The notes beneath the pieces were generated by a model. The model saw only the letters and a list, made by a program, of their open reading frames with translations. It was not told the DNA's origin and made no database searches. Of a stretch of DNA of 64,000 nt, positions 23,771-34,370 are shown piece by piece. Both the position numbers and the translations under genes were made by a program. Origin of the DNA: Aporrectodea caliginosa (lineage: Eukaryota > Annelida > Clitellata > Crassiclitellata > Lumbricidae); contig JACEVL010000090.1 of the NCBI GenBank assembly GCA_020284085.1, forward strand, positions 1 to 64,000. The letters are read 5' to 3'. Each line of letters starts with the position of its first letter. The first letter of the stretch is position 1.

Positions 23771-23941
23771 CTGTGCGACGTGAGTATGATGGTGGTCCCG
23801 GCGTTTCGTGCGGTGGCCAGAGTATTCCAGACGTGTCTTCTGGCTTCTGGATCGACGCCCGTTGTCGGTTCATCGAGGAAGACGACCGTCGGATTTCCCA
23901 TCAACGCAACGGCCACACATAACTTACGCTTGTTTCCACCG
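23771..23941 (-). CDS. ABCA-type transporter, penultimate exon (Walker B)
   Basis: A 171-bp exon flanked by CTGGTAG| (acceptor) and CACAG|GTACAT (donor), phase 2 at both ends. It encodes the end of the ABC signature ([15 protein letters not shown]) and the Walker B and D-loop region [20 protein letters not shown]. It ends in TTIILTSH, with the H-loop histidine just before the splice. The Ser of the signature LSGG and the Ser after the H-loop are both split codons, made by AG from one exon and C from the next. All catalytic residues are present, so nothing marks the exon as a pseudogene. Confidence 0.93.
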
Positions 23942-24344
23942 CTACCAGAAACGTAAGACAATGTACGGCAAATATTAATGAAATTCTGGTGAATTGTAAA
24001 ATGTAATGTAGGGTAACTAGGGGCAATGTAGGGTAACTTAAGTAAAATCACGAAAATAAAGGTAAGGTAGAAAAAGGTAAAGTATGTTTTTATTGTCAAA
24101 AAAGATATGTGGTCGTTAAAAGTTTTACAGATTACCATAGAAGACGAGCGCAGGTCAAAATCTAACTGACTCATGAGATACTTTAGTTTCATTAGTCGCC
24201 TACTCCAACATCTTTACGTAGGTGATTGGGTCAGAATAGGAGACAGAGGTTGAACCGTCAACTCATAGAAGCCTAAAATACAGTTATAACATGATGTATA
24301 TTACGGCAAGGCAAGTTAAAGAAGGCGAGGTAAAAACTTAAAGA

Positions 24345-24665
24345 CCAGGAGCGCATCGAAATATGTTTGTATTGTATTTGTATTCAAGCATTTGTAAAGC
24401 GCCTCTAGTATACGGTGAACCGTTCAGAAGCGCTCCGAGTGTGCAAAGCCCCTCGAAAAGAAGCAGGTTTTGAGAAAGGCGAAGGAGAGACTGTTAGATA
24501 GAATTGTAGAGCGAACAGAAGGAGAAAGCGCATTCCAAAGAGAGGGACCAATTGAAGCAAAGGCACAAGACTGAGCAGTGAGCAATAGCAGTTCAACTAC
24601 GGAGAACCGAGAGATCAAGTCTATTGCAGGAACGAAGATGTAACTTATAGCTTTCACAAACGGTG
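24345..24665 (-). mobile_element. LINE C-terminal remnant in ABCA intron
   Basis: The minus strand encodes the typical end block of a CR1/L2-like ORF: SCAFASIGPSLWNALSPSVR, then LKTCFFSRGFAHSERF. The AAGCGCCTC word near 24398 is typical of the 3' end of such copies. Severely truncated. Confidence 0.65.
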
Positions 24666-24775
24666 ATCTAATGCATAGCAGTAGAATGTAAATATGTCTC
24701 TATAATATTATAGCATATCGTTCTGTTCAATTATCATCACGCCTTCGAATTTTAATACAGTTAATTCAGAATAAC

Positions 24776-25487
24776 CTGAGTTTTCCGGCACGTTTCTTAG
24801 TGTATGGCTTGAGGGTCAGACGTTCAATGAGTCGATCGATGACCTCTTGTCGGACCTCAGCTGGAATTCCGTGTGCGCATGCGTACATCCAGAGCGTCTC
24901 GTGAACAGTCAGCTCGTCGATGATGGAGTCAAACTGCGCACAGTAACCGATCTTCTGACGCACCTCTGCAAGGTCATCTTGAAGGCTTATCCCGGCGATA
25001 TAGGCGTTTCCGAAGGATGGTCGGATTTCTCCAGTCAGCATCTTAAAGACGGTCGTCTTTCCGGCTCCGTTGACTCCCAGGAGACCGAAGCATTCCTTCT
25101 CAGAGACTCCAATATTCAACTGGTTAACGGCCACAAAGTTTCCAAAAAGCTTCGTCAGATCCTGGGTGACGAGAGGGTCCGTCTTGACGAGTTCCTGCAT
25201 TGGAGTCGAACGGACGCGCTGTCGCTCACGGACCACATCCGAGTCTTCACTGATCGTTCCATCTGCACCATGTGCAACAGAATCCATCTCGGTGAGCATG
25301 GCTTGATCCACTCGGTTTGGAGTCTTCGCCTTGAGTAGACGTCTGACGATGTCGGTTTCGATGATGTAGAGAATGAGGAAGAAAACGATGCTTTGAAGGA
25401 CCATGAAGACCAATGGTCGCCCAATCCCGGGCAACGTCCAAGACATGTAGTTGTCAACCATTTCCACGCAGTCACCGCCACAGTTGC
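24776..25487 (-). CDS. ABCA-type transporter exon (last TM segment, Walker A, Q-loop)
   Basis: The exon starts after TTTGAAG at 25488 (phase 1) and ends at CTCAG|GTTATT (phase 2). It encodes an extracellular Cys pair (NCGGDCVEM), then WTLPGIGRPLVFMVLQ and the hydrophobic segment SIVFFLILYIIE, the last membrane helix. After it come a linker with SEDSDVVRERQRV, Walker A GVNGAGKTTVFKMLTGE and the Q-loop IGYCAQFDSI. It stops just before the LSGG signature completed by the next exon. Order and spacing match the second half of ABCA proteins. The upstream exons for the first half are not found anywhere in this window. Confidence 0.92.
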
Positions 25488-25739
25488 CTTCAAATGCAAC
25501 AACAGTTTCCTTTTGAAATTGCAACGGTTGTTTGTATTGAAAACGAACATAACTACAACCCGAAATAATAATTGCATTGCCTTTCTGAGCAGAAACAGTA
25601 GGCGATAAAATATCGGTTTACAAAATCAGTTTAAAGAGCTAGTAAATATTCAGCTGTATACGGAACAACGTGATTGCATAAATCGATGAGTGCTGCAAAT
25701 GTATAATTCATTCGTTCGTTGGGTATTTAGCTAGTTTAT

Positions 25740-25905
25740 TAATTAATCAATCAGTCAATCAATCGTTTATTTGCAGCCTACCAACCATAAAAAGTTATAT
25801 TACAAATCAGATTGCACTTTTAAGTATGGATTGCTGAATGCCACAAGGGAAGGCCCTGAAGGGATCACTTCATCTTCAGTATCTGTTTGAGCTAATAAAT
25901 TAATA
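25740..25905 (-). mobile_element. Retroelement 3' end with (TTGA)n-type tail
   Basis: ATCAATCAGTCAATCAATCG is followed by TTTATTTGCAGCC and a body with GGGAAGGCCCTGAAGGGATC. This is the layout of the LINE 3' end at 36388, which also has an ATCA run followed by TTTTATTGAAGCC. Only the end is present. Confidence 0.5.
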
Positions 25906-26154
25906 ATATAATTATTATAAGGTCTAAATCTGTAGCTGTCGACAAACGTTTATGTAGAAATATCGGTTTACGTTGTGATGTTGCATCAGCCATTTTCACC
26001 CAGACGATGGTATTATAATTTATTACGATCACTTCCAGTTTTCAAAATACAAAAACGTAAGCAAGGAAATGTAGCCCTGTATTCCCTCTACCGAATGGCA
26101 TATTTGTTTTTCTTCCAGGAAGAATAATGAATACGCTATAGTCGAAAAACCAAC

Positions 26155-26349
26155 GGGGGTGGTATCCACCCCCTGGTACCTCGGCTATATCGGGTATAAC
26201 TTTTGAATGGCGTGGGATACCACCACGATGTTTACCTCAAAATGTGCTCAAATGAATCTGCTATAGCTACCTAAAATGTAAAAATTATATTCCATATGAA
26301 AAAAAATTGTGTGCATAAAAACGTAGGGGGCGGGGGTGATAATCACCCC
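26155..26349. repeat. Pair of related short hairpins
   Basis: GGGGGTGGTATCCACCCCC at about 26155-26173 and GGGGGTGATAATCACCCCC at about 26331-26349 are each near-perfect palindromes, ~176 bases apart, with GTACCTCGG and GTAGCCCGAGG words beside them. They may be the ends or core of a short element. No gene is seen in 25910-26870 otherwise. Confidence 0.6.
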
Positions 26350-26871
26350 CCTCCTTGGTAGCCCGAGGGTTAAGCATGTTACTATATGCGTGTGAATCAT
26401 AAAAGCTGCACAAGCAGGAAGATAGAGATACATATTGTCGTGGCATTTGAGATGACATACTCCTATGCAGAAGACGGCAGCAGAAAATATAAAATAAAGA
26501 AGACATATCTCTAAGAAAGATTGCGCTTCATATTTTTACACTAAATAGATTAATTTCGCCGATCCAAGGTGAGTACAGCATATACTTTCTGACTAATCAG
26601 AGTAATTTGTTGTTTTTGCTTTGTTAATAATTTTATGTATACATGGCATTTCAATATCAATGTCCAGGATAACTATCCTCAATCCAACTTCTACTTACAC
26701 AAGAAGTATTTTTCATCAATCCATCTTTTATTTATGCAAGAATTATTTTCATCAATCCAATTTCTACTGAAGCAAGTGCTATTGTCATCAACCTAACTTC
26801 TATATAAAATTACCCTATATAAAATAATTTAGAGCGCAAAAACGATAAATTACCCTGATTAGTCCGATAAT

Positions 26872-28395
26872 TTTTCAATTTATTTTTTCAATTTCAATTT
26901 ATTTGTCACAACACAACGGTACAGTTATTCACATAATGAGACACACAAAGTGTTGGCTTAACATAAGAGTCAATCTGGAAGGGGAAAAAAGCTCAACTGA
27001 GCTTATCGAGTCCACCTTACAATGTAGTTCAAGGACAGCAATTAATTAACCATCAAGAAGTGAGATTAATTCTAACTAAGACATGTATCGAGTGATTAGT
27101 AACAAATTTCCAGTTTCAGAATGCATCATTCAATGTGGTGCTTCAAACCAAGATAGAATAAAATAAAATAAAATGAAACGAAACAAAATAAAATAAAACA
27201 AAACAGAACAAACAAAAGAATAAACCGGTTAGTAGCCAGATATCAAGAACTGTTTATAGCTTATTTTGAATGTGACTAGGGAGTCCATAATCTTAAACTT
27301 TTGGGGTAACGAATTCCAGAGTTTTGGACCAAGAACCATTGCTGAATGTAGGCGGGTATTAGACCTGCAGATGGAAGACTGATAATTAGTCTTAGTGCGA
27401 GTTTCATACTGATGTATTTGTTCCTTAGTTTTAAAATAGGTATCAAAACGTTTAGGAAGCATTCCATGACGATGCCGAAACATAAAAGTAATTAATTGCA
27501 TATGACAAATATCAGGAAGTTTAAGTAGCCTGTCCTCTTTAAATAAATCAGTAGATCGATGGAATCTGCCAACACCATTAATGCCCCTAATTGCTCGTTT
27601 CTGAAGAGTTATCAGTTTTTTCAGCTTAGAAGGGTAGCCACTAGCCCATATCATTGTACAGTACTGAAGATAAGGCAAAATTAAGCTAGAATATAATAAC
27701 TTCAAAATTGATTTATCTAATATTTTTCCTAATTTATACAGTATCCCTATAGTTTTAGCAATTTTGTTTTCTACGGTACGTATATGTTCAGCCCAATTCA
27801 AGTTTTTGTCAATTATAACACCCAGAAATTTTGCAGATGTAACATTTCGTCGGCCGAGAATCAGGTTGTTCTAACTCCACTTTTTATGTTTTGGGACATT
27901 TTGATACCGTTGAATTTGGCGCAGCTTGCTCTATCCCCACATGAAGTTAGAACATTCATAGGCATTTCGGAAGTACCAAAAACACCCAGAATTATAGTGT
28001 TCTATTTCCATTTTGACAGTATGTTTACGGACTAGCTTGTTCTATGTCCACGTTGAAACGCGGCCGACCCTATTTTTTAGCCAGGCATTGAGCGCTATGT
28101 TGTTCTATCTCAAACTATAACTCCAAAGTTGAAAAAAATTTAAATAAACAACAAAAATAACATAGGCAACATTGTGGCTGAAAAATGCTGATTCTCCAGA
28201 GCTATTTATTGATAGCTTACTCGCTACTTGAATGTATAATTTTGCTGTACAAAGATACTTCTGCCGTTTTCTCGAAAACAACATTCTTTCAGTTAGAACA
28301 ACCTGATTCTCGGCCGACGATTTTCTATTTTTATATCATCTACTGTGACATTGAGAGTTTTAAAGGGAACCTTCTTTCTTATACCAGAAAATAAA
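26872..28395 (-). mobile_element. 5'-truncated Jockey/CR1-group LINE, split by a MITE
   Basis: The minus strand encodes the RT thumb and C-terminal domain: KFLGVIIDKNLNWAEHI, LYSSLILPYLQYCTMIWAS, LQKRAIRGI and PKLWNSLPQKFK, ending at 27229. A 3' UTR follows, with an A-rich AATAAATTGAAATTG-type tail at about 26872-26905. The N-terminal side of the same domain continues at 28320-28395 (KKVPFKTLNVTVDDIKIEN) on the far side of the 472-bp inverted-repeat element. Its truncated 5' end sits inside the last viral-type gene. The 5' boundary is uncertain by about 20 bases. Confidence 0.8.
27848..28319. mobile_element. 472-bp MITE with perfect 29-bp inverted ends and ATTT duplication
   Basis: The arms at 27848-27876 and 28291-28319 are exact reverse complements, starting CGTCGGCCGAGAATCAGG at the outer ends. 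ATTT flanks both sides (27844-27847 and 28320-28323). Removing the element plus one ATTT rejoins the LINE reading frame without a gap. Inside, four degenerate copies of a TTGTTCTATNTCCAC-like word lie at about 27866, 27924, 28037 and 28101, resembling subterminal binding repeats. It has no coding capacity. The 4-bp duplication does not by itself define a superfamily. Confidence 0.85.
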
Positions 28396-29376
28396 AAAAA
28401 TGACAGGCCTAATCCTCCCCCTCGCGGAACGTTCGCTAATAGCGGCGTAAACGACAATCCATCGTTGCTGGCGGATAAATTCCAAGCCTGCAGCATTACG
28501 TTAGGGTAGAGCGCGATTCTCCAAACTGTAACCGGTTCGGGACATTTGATCTGCAACCAAACCGTTATATTATCACCTTGAATCCAAGCAGAACTGAGTG
28601 TGAGATTGTTAAAGGCTCTGTACGCATCATGCCCAGGACGATTGGAACTAGCGCTAGCGATGAAGCCGGTTATACTATTATCGGCTTCCAAATTAGGAAT
28701 GTATCCGACGCGGCACTTTTTCCAAGAATTATCGACGTAATTCTTCGTAGCCGCGTCTTGAGCTTCAACGGGATCGTGTAAATCTACGATATATTTTTCG
28801 TTCATCGTGATATTTTGGTATAATTCTATTCTACGATCGGTAGAAGATTTACCGAATCTTATTATATCTTCCGTGCTTGCATAAAAATCCATCAGTCGTT
28901 TGTAATGTAATAGGGTTGTTCGCCTGACATTGCATTTTATTCGTCGTACTACCCAACAACAACTGGAATTGTTTATTTCCTCCTAAATCCTTACACCCCA
29001 TGGTGCGAAAGCGATCGCCGTTGACGCTTAGAAATAAATTACCCGTCATGGTATCACCAGTCTTTGATACCTTCGTGTCGACGTATTTTTTGTTAGCTAA
29101 ATGGTCGTCGGCGGTTGGCGTGACGATATTAGTAATTTTATCAACGATTAGAGCAGTAGCCTGACTAAAGCTAATAGCTTCATCGCCGTTGCCGGCTGAC
29201 GGATACTCAGTCGGTAAACCTACGAGAAGATGGCCACCCATATCTATATCTCCGGTAACGTCGTTGCTTCCATCCAGCCTTAGAAAAGTATTATTTATCT
29301 GAGTTAGCGTTACACCTCCGGCTATAACTCGTTGCATATTACCAGAGTCTGTGTGACCAAATTTATCAACAGGCAT
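28396..29376 (-). pseudogene. Tail-fibre-like virion protein gene with discoidin-like C-terminus, truncated
   Basis: Starts at the ATG at 29376, 23 bases after the protease stop. The N-terminal ~170 codons resemble phage and invertebrate-virus fibre shafts: ITQ-type start TLTQINNTFLRLDG, SNDVTGDIDMGG, and two copies of a KKYVD/KNYVD motif (DHLANKKYVD, DAATKNYVD) followed by GDTMTGN. The last ~100 codons (about 28430-28730) look like an F5/8-type C (discoidin) domain, with ASASSNRPGHDAYRAFN and WLQIKCPEPVTVWRIALY. The two parts are in different frames because of a one-base shift in a T-run at about 28880-28893. The 3' end is replaced by the LINE at about 28395. In the cluster this is the likely host-attachment component. 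That role is inferred from domains. Confidence 0.6.
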
Positions 29377-29399
29377 TGTTTTTTAAATTATGATATTTA

Positions 29400-29836
29400 T
29401 TAATATAAATCGTTTATGATTTCTTGAAATTTACGACCATCGTTCATTATTTTCTTCAGCACGTACAGGCACAGATGACCGCAGAAGACTTCGTTATCCG
29501 GTTGTATTCGTTCGCTGTTGTAATATACAGGATCGCCTAAATATTTCAACAGTTCGGTAGGTGGAGGTAGACCGTAGCTGTCGAAATAAAGCTTGTCGTT
29601 ACCGATTCTTAACCCAAGCTGCAGTAGTGGGTCCCCTTCCCATTAGAATCATCTAGGTTTAATATCCCGCACTCGTTCCGTCTAGGTTTTTTCGGTAGAG
29701 CGTCTCGCATAAAAAATCCTCTGAAATTCAGAATATTCAGCTTCTTCGCGGCATCTAATAATTCGAAATTTGTTAACGGTTTATTAGGAAGAACTATACC
29801 GCAGACGTCAATGTTTTTTACAGTTGTAGAACTCAT
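29400..29836 (-). pseudogene. Adenain-like (Ulp1-fold) cysteine protease of a Polinton/adintovirus-type element
   Basis: The N-terminal frame (ATG at 29836) contains RDALPKKPRRNECGILNLDD and ends in a GTH motif, the expected catalytic His. The downstream frame carries YFDSYG, with the acidic catalytic residue, and then FCGHLCLYVLKK, with the catalytic Cys. The stop is at 29400-29402. A one-base frame change at about 29612-29625 separates the two. The whole gene would be ~145 codons, shorter than adenovirus adenain but in the usual range for its Polinton relatives, in which it matures capsid proteins. The ATG lies one base after the stop of the HNH gene. With the shift, the copy is broken unless the shift is a sequencing error. 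Confidence 0.75.
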
Positions 29837-29847
29837 TTTATATTTTA
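29834..29847 (-). promoter_or_regulatory. TATAAAATG start-site motif, protease gene
   Basis: On the minus strand TAAAATATAAAATG ends in the protease start codon and contains the TAA stop of the upstream HNH gene. Same motif as at 30528 and 34368. Confidence 0.45.
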
Positions 29848-30530
29848 TCTAAATGTTTTAGAAAGTAATGCGCTTTCACTTCTTGCATAACATACAGCCA
29901 GGGATCGATTTTGTTCGATTTTTTGATATTTTTAAGCGGTGACAAAGGACGGATATTCATCCAATTCATAGCTTTATGAAGTTCTTCCTCGTCTAACAAA
30001 TTGAACGATGAGATCGGTAGAACGTGATCGTGGTGCCAAATTGAGCCATAATTTTCCATCGTCATACCTTCTTCGAACTGAAATTTAATCCATTTAGTAA
30101 ATATTTCAAAGTCGAGACCTATAAGTTGACGTGTAGTTTGCGATTTCGATTTACCTCTTAATGCTTCGCCAAGCCTAGACCTCATATTTGTAAGTAGTTT
30201 AAATTCTGGGTCGTATTGTTTTCGGGCTTTAGAATACGCGTTATTATATTTATTTTTACAGTCTTTGCATTCATTATCAAACCCGTCTTTACAACATCTA
30301 TTTTTTTGAATATTCTAGTACGTTCTTTTCTTCCTTACAACAGCTGCAAACTTTTTTATCTTTTATTCTCTCGTCTCAATTCGCGAATATTTTTGTCTAA
30401 GTTCCTTCGCTTTGATATTTTTACACGTTTTGCAATTAGATTGATGCCCGCTCTTATTACGTTTATCTTTATGAAATTCAGTTAAGCTTTTTTCCATTTT
30501 GCATTTAGTACATACTTTTGAGACTTCCAT
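29838..30530 (-). pseudogene. HNH endonuclease with N-terminal CxxC zinc-binding pairs
   Basis: The start at 30530 is 15 bases after the polymerase stop. The N-terminus has paired zinc ligands (VCTKCKMEKSL with NCKTCK; then KVCSCCKEEKN with ECKDCK), as in many phage and NCLDV-type HNH proteins. The C-terminal ~115 codons contain the catalytic block IWHHDHVLPISSF and the block NIRPLSPLKNIKKSNK, the His-Asp-His ... Asn/Lys pattern of HNH nucleases. Two breaks are visible: an in-frame stop near 30365 and a shift in an A7 run near 30302. The intact part runs 30185-29838. Possible roles are DNA processing, packaging or homing; the sequence does not decide between them. Confidence 0.65.
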
Positions 30531-30538
30531 TTTATATA
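30528..30538 (-). promoter_or_regulatory. TATATAAAATG start-site motif, HNH gene
   Basis: TATATAAAATG ends in the HNH start codon, identical over 11 bases to the motif at the polymerase start. It occupies most of the 15-base gap after the polymerase stop. Confidence 0.45.
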
Positions 30539-30545
30539 AGTATAT

Positions 30546-33500
30546 TTATTCTTTAAGTAGTTTTAATGAATAATGACCATACGATAAAGTATGGATGCCA
30601 TCCTGCTGAATCACTCTTTTGTCATCGTCGGCTGACAGAGCGATCTTATTAACTTCTTCGGTGTAGATTTCATGGTGATACGATCGTATAACATTCATCG
30701 TTCTCGATTGTTCTCTTCTCGTAAACAAACAGTCTTTATAGTCTTCGTGTGTTATTGCGTTCTTAACTACAGACTTCTTTACACCCTTGCACTTCTTATA
30801 ATCCACTCCAGCCATCTTGTATGAATATAGTTTCGACCTCAATCCTACAAATTCTTCGATCTGTTTACCAGCCGCTTCGTCCTTAAACATACCAATAACC
30901 TTTTTATTCATGCCAGTTTCTATACCAGAGGGATGGTCTTTCGGGTAATCGCTCGTGTCGAACCGGCTTCTAATGTCTGGAGCGATATCGGCATAGAAAT
31001 CTTCGGTTTTAATTTCATAGGCTAGTGAGTCGGTATCTGTGAATAACAGTTTTGATCTATCACCATACTTACTTCTTGATGTAATTATAATGAAAATTAT
31101 ACATGAGCGTCTTACTTAAGTCTAAGATACACATTCCGAGATATATAGGCTTGTTATAATATAGCTTCGTTCGTTTCATATGAATCGCTATTAGATTCTC
31201 GTCAAAAATCGTTCGAGTGTCATAGCTAGTTTTCGCCGCTAGTTTTATAGCTTGCTTTTCGCTGGAGACTAGTTTAATATCTACCCGATTCTCTATACAT
31301 TCACAAGTTTTCCCAAACACACTATTATTCATTAGTTTGAAAAAGTCTTTTTCGAAATCGTTAGTTGCTCTAGTCCTCAGGCTGGTATTTAGATCGATAT
31401 ATTTTTTCAGCCAGGCACTTTCTTCGAACTTAATTCCTCGATGAATTTTGGTTATCTTCAAGCCTAGGCTTTCGTACTGCTTTAAATTTTCGTAGTGAAC
31501 TATATACTTTACTTTATCGTTTAGGTTTGGAATAAGTTTAGGCACGGTTGAAGATTCGGGTGTGATGTTCTCTGGAGCGAGCGGGTAATCGTTATGAAGA
31601 TCGTGCAAAGCTCTCGAATATTCCAAGTCCACTTCTAAAATACTAGGCGTCGTTCTCCAATCGTTTAGCTCATCATTACTCATCCACTCGAACCCGTGAG
31701 TTGGTAGATTCTTTGACATCGCCCATCCGTAAAGATTATTAGCGTCAAGGTACGCTATAAACGACGAAGGCTTGCTTGCGTCAAACGAGGGCATGTACCT
31801 ATTATTAGCCTGCGCATAACGATGCGAAATTGTGCTAACACCGCCTCTTATCCCATGTTTAACCATAGTATCATATCGTAATCGCTTAATAATTCCAACT
31901 CTACTTCGGTCAACTTTAATGCGGCGTCCCATGCAAGACCCGGAGAAGTATAATACCAAGCGGGGTCGAGACCGTAGTTCTCGCAGCACACGTCTCTGAA
32001 ATTCTCAAACACGTCGGCGAGCAGGAGAACGTCTGACAGGTTATATAAATCGTGGTATTCTCGAAACGTTTTGAATCCGAATTCATTCCATACCGTCCGT
32101 GCGTGGTTATAGTCTTCGTCGCTAATATCCGAATCGTTAAGTCTCGAATAGAATGCAGACCTCGGCGGTAGTTCCGTTTCGTTCAGTCGATCGATGGTAT
32201 CGATAAAATCGTAGGGGTAGGCGCCTTTTCTTAGTAGGAGATCTAGCTGAGTACCGGAATAATGCTTGCCTATATTTTTACACTGGTCTTTGCTTAGATT
32301 CCTCGATAATGCGTCGAGACTGGAGGGCATGAATCTAAAACTGTCGATGAACCGTAATTCACGTTTAACCTCTACTTCCTTATTTTCTTTACCTATAAAC
32401 TTATCAACCAAGACCTCTCTGCTGAATGAGATGTACCGTTCTTCATTACAAGGTATGCAGTTAATCCTTTCGTTATCTTCGCCTCGTAGTTTCTTTACGA
32501 ATAAATGAGCATCATAACAAGATAAATTATGTAACAGTACTGGGAAAAACTTGGGGACCTTGTAGCTTAAATTACAATTGTTATGGGCCGCCCCTCTGAA
32601 TTTACCTGTAAGATGGCAGTGATCTCTAACTCGATCTGTCCCTAATTCACCTTCGCAAATGTGGCAAACGGTAGCTGAGTCGTATAGCTCCTTGTCTTTC
32701 TTCCCGAATATCATTCGTTTTGGAAATTTAAATCGTTTGTAAATATCTTTTATATTCTCTATAAGAGTGTCTATAAATATTTGAGCTACATCATCGTCTT
32801 CGTTCTCCGCTGTAAACATTACGGGGTCTTGCGAATATAGGTCATCGTCGAAACATTTTATAAAATAACAGAATGAACTCGGAACGTGTTTTTGGTATTT
32901 GTTAGTGTAGGATGTGTTAGGATTTGGCTGACAAGTGTCTATAGGTTTAATGAAGCTTTCAAAATCGGCGTACACTACGAAGGGGACTCGCATCTTTCTA
33001 TAATAATTTTTAAAACTCAACATAGTATCCGGTTTAGGTAGTTCGATCTTTTGCGCCTCGTGTTGGGAACAGTACTCACTATGCTTAGTAAGCGCTTTTA
33101 TTCGTTGAAAACCGATTAAACATCGTCTACAATAGTGCATTGAATTTTTAGATTTCTCTGTGTGTTTCTTCATCAATCTGTTAAAATTCTTTATCCAACA
33201 ATAATGCTTCTTTTCTCCGTCGGAAATAAGCAATAGATCTACATAGGTATCGCTTTCATGCTTAGATATATATATAGGGTATAGTTTAACATCTGTCTCG
33301 TAACCGAAGACATTAATACTAATGTTATTATTTCTCTCAAACCTGCTTATCACATTAGCATCCGCCGCTACTGGGAATTCAATGCCTGACCAATTAAGTT
33401 CCTCAGACTGCTTGATTAATTCTTTTGTAATTCGATATGGATGTCCTTCAACGGGGTTTAAAGCTCTCGTTACACACCACTTGAAACATTCTTCGTCTTC

Positions 33501-34370
33501 GTTCTTCATATTAATAATTCCCTTTTTACTCGCTAAACAGGTCGGTAGTGGAATGTAAGAACTTCCTTTCAACGGTTTATAAACAACCGTATCGATATCC
33601 AACTTCGCAACGGATTTAAACCTCCAATTACTACCTCGCATCTGATAACTCGCCATGCTCTCCTTAATTTTATCCACTGCACCGCTATATATTTCACCCA
33701 CGTCGGTTGCGTCTAAAATAATCTCATTCTTCGATTTAAAATTAGGTTCAGCCTCGACCGCTTCCCCAGATTTCATATCTACTTTCTCCATTACACATAA
33801 AAGATTGAATTGAACTTTTACCCCTCGATTTTTCGTTAGCAGACTGACTACCCGCGGCCTTACAGCATTGAGGAAAGATGTGACGTCGATCCCCCCAGTT
33901 CCTTCGATCGTGTATCGCTTAGTAAATCCTTTAATAGCATTCGCGGTCTCTAGGATTTCGAACTTCTTTTTATTGATTTTACTAAAAATACCCGAAATCT
34001 TTGACTTCAACGAGTCTAATTTTTCATTCACGGGTTTCTTTTCTCGAGGAGCTATGAAATTATCGATCCAATCCGCAAAAGAATTAAGTTTCGACCTAAC
34101 CTTCTTCTTCATTTCAGTCACAACATTATTAAAACGAGATGTCCATGTATTAGATGGAGGTTTATACTTACCTGGAACAAGCGTTGGAACTTTGATGTCT
34201 GGAACTGGAGCGTCTAACAGATCGCTTTCATGTACAGTCTTAACGCTTTGCAAAAGTCTCGATGATACTAATGTCACAAGATCCGCTTTTCGCAGTCCCG
34301 AATATCTAACCAAACCATTCTCTTTGGCAATGTTTCGTAATTGTTTTACTGTTTTCGTTTTATATTCCAT
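30546..34370 (-). pseudogene. Family B DNA polymerase of Polinton/Maverick type, frame-broken
   Basis: About 1,270 codons in total. A SAP/Rho-N-like N-terminal segment (VKQLRNIAKENGLVRYSGL) is followed by ~350 residues I do not recognise. Then come a C2H2-like finger (YCRRCLIGF), Exo I YADFESFI, an endonuclease VII-like zinc cluster starting CHICEGELGTDRVRDHCHL, Exo II HNLSCYDAHLF and Exo III LSDVLLLADVF. The polymerase motifs follow: A LDANNLYGWAMS, B NNSVFGKTCE and C LLFTDTDSLAYE. This order matches protein-primed-type polymerases of Polintons, adintoviruses and relatives. Two one-base frame changes, at about 31855-31875 and 31066-31072, split it into three frames; all catalytic motifs are otherwise kept. 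It is first in a four-gene minus-strand series. I am confident of the family; whether the shifts are real is open. Confidence 0.85.

Noticed and set aside
22350..25608. Plus-strand frames over the ABCA exons
   Set aside because: Antisense to exons with all ABC motifs on the minus strand.
30216..30485. Plus-strand hydrophobic frame in the viral-type cluster
   Set aside because: Antisense to the zinc-pair region of the HNH gene.
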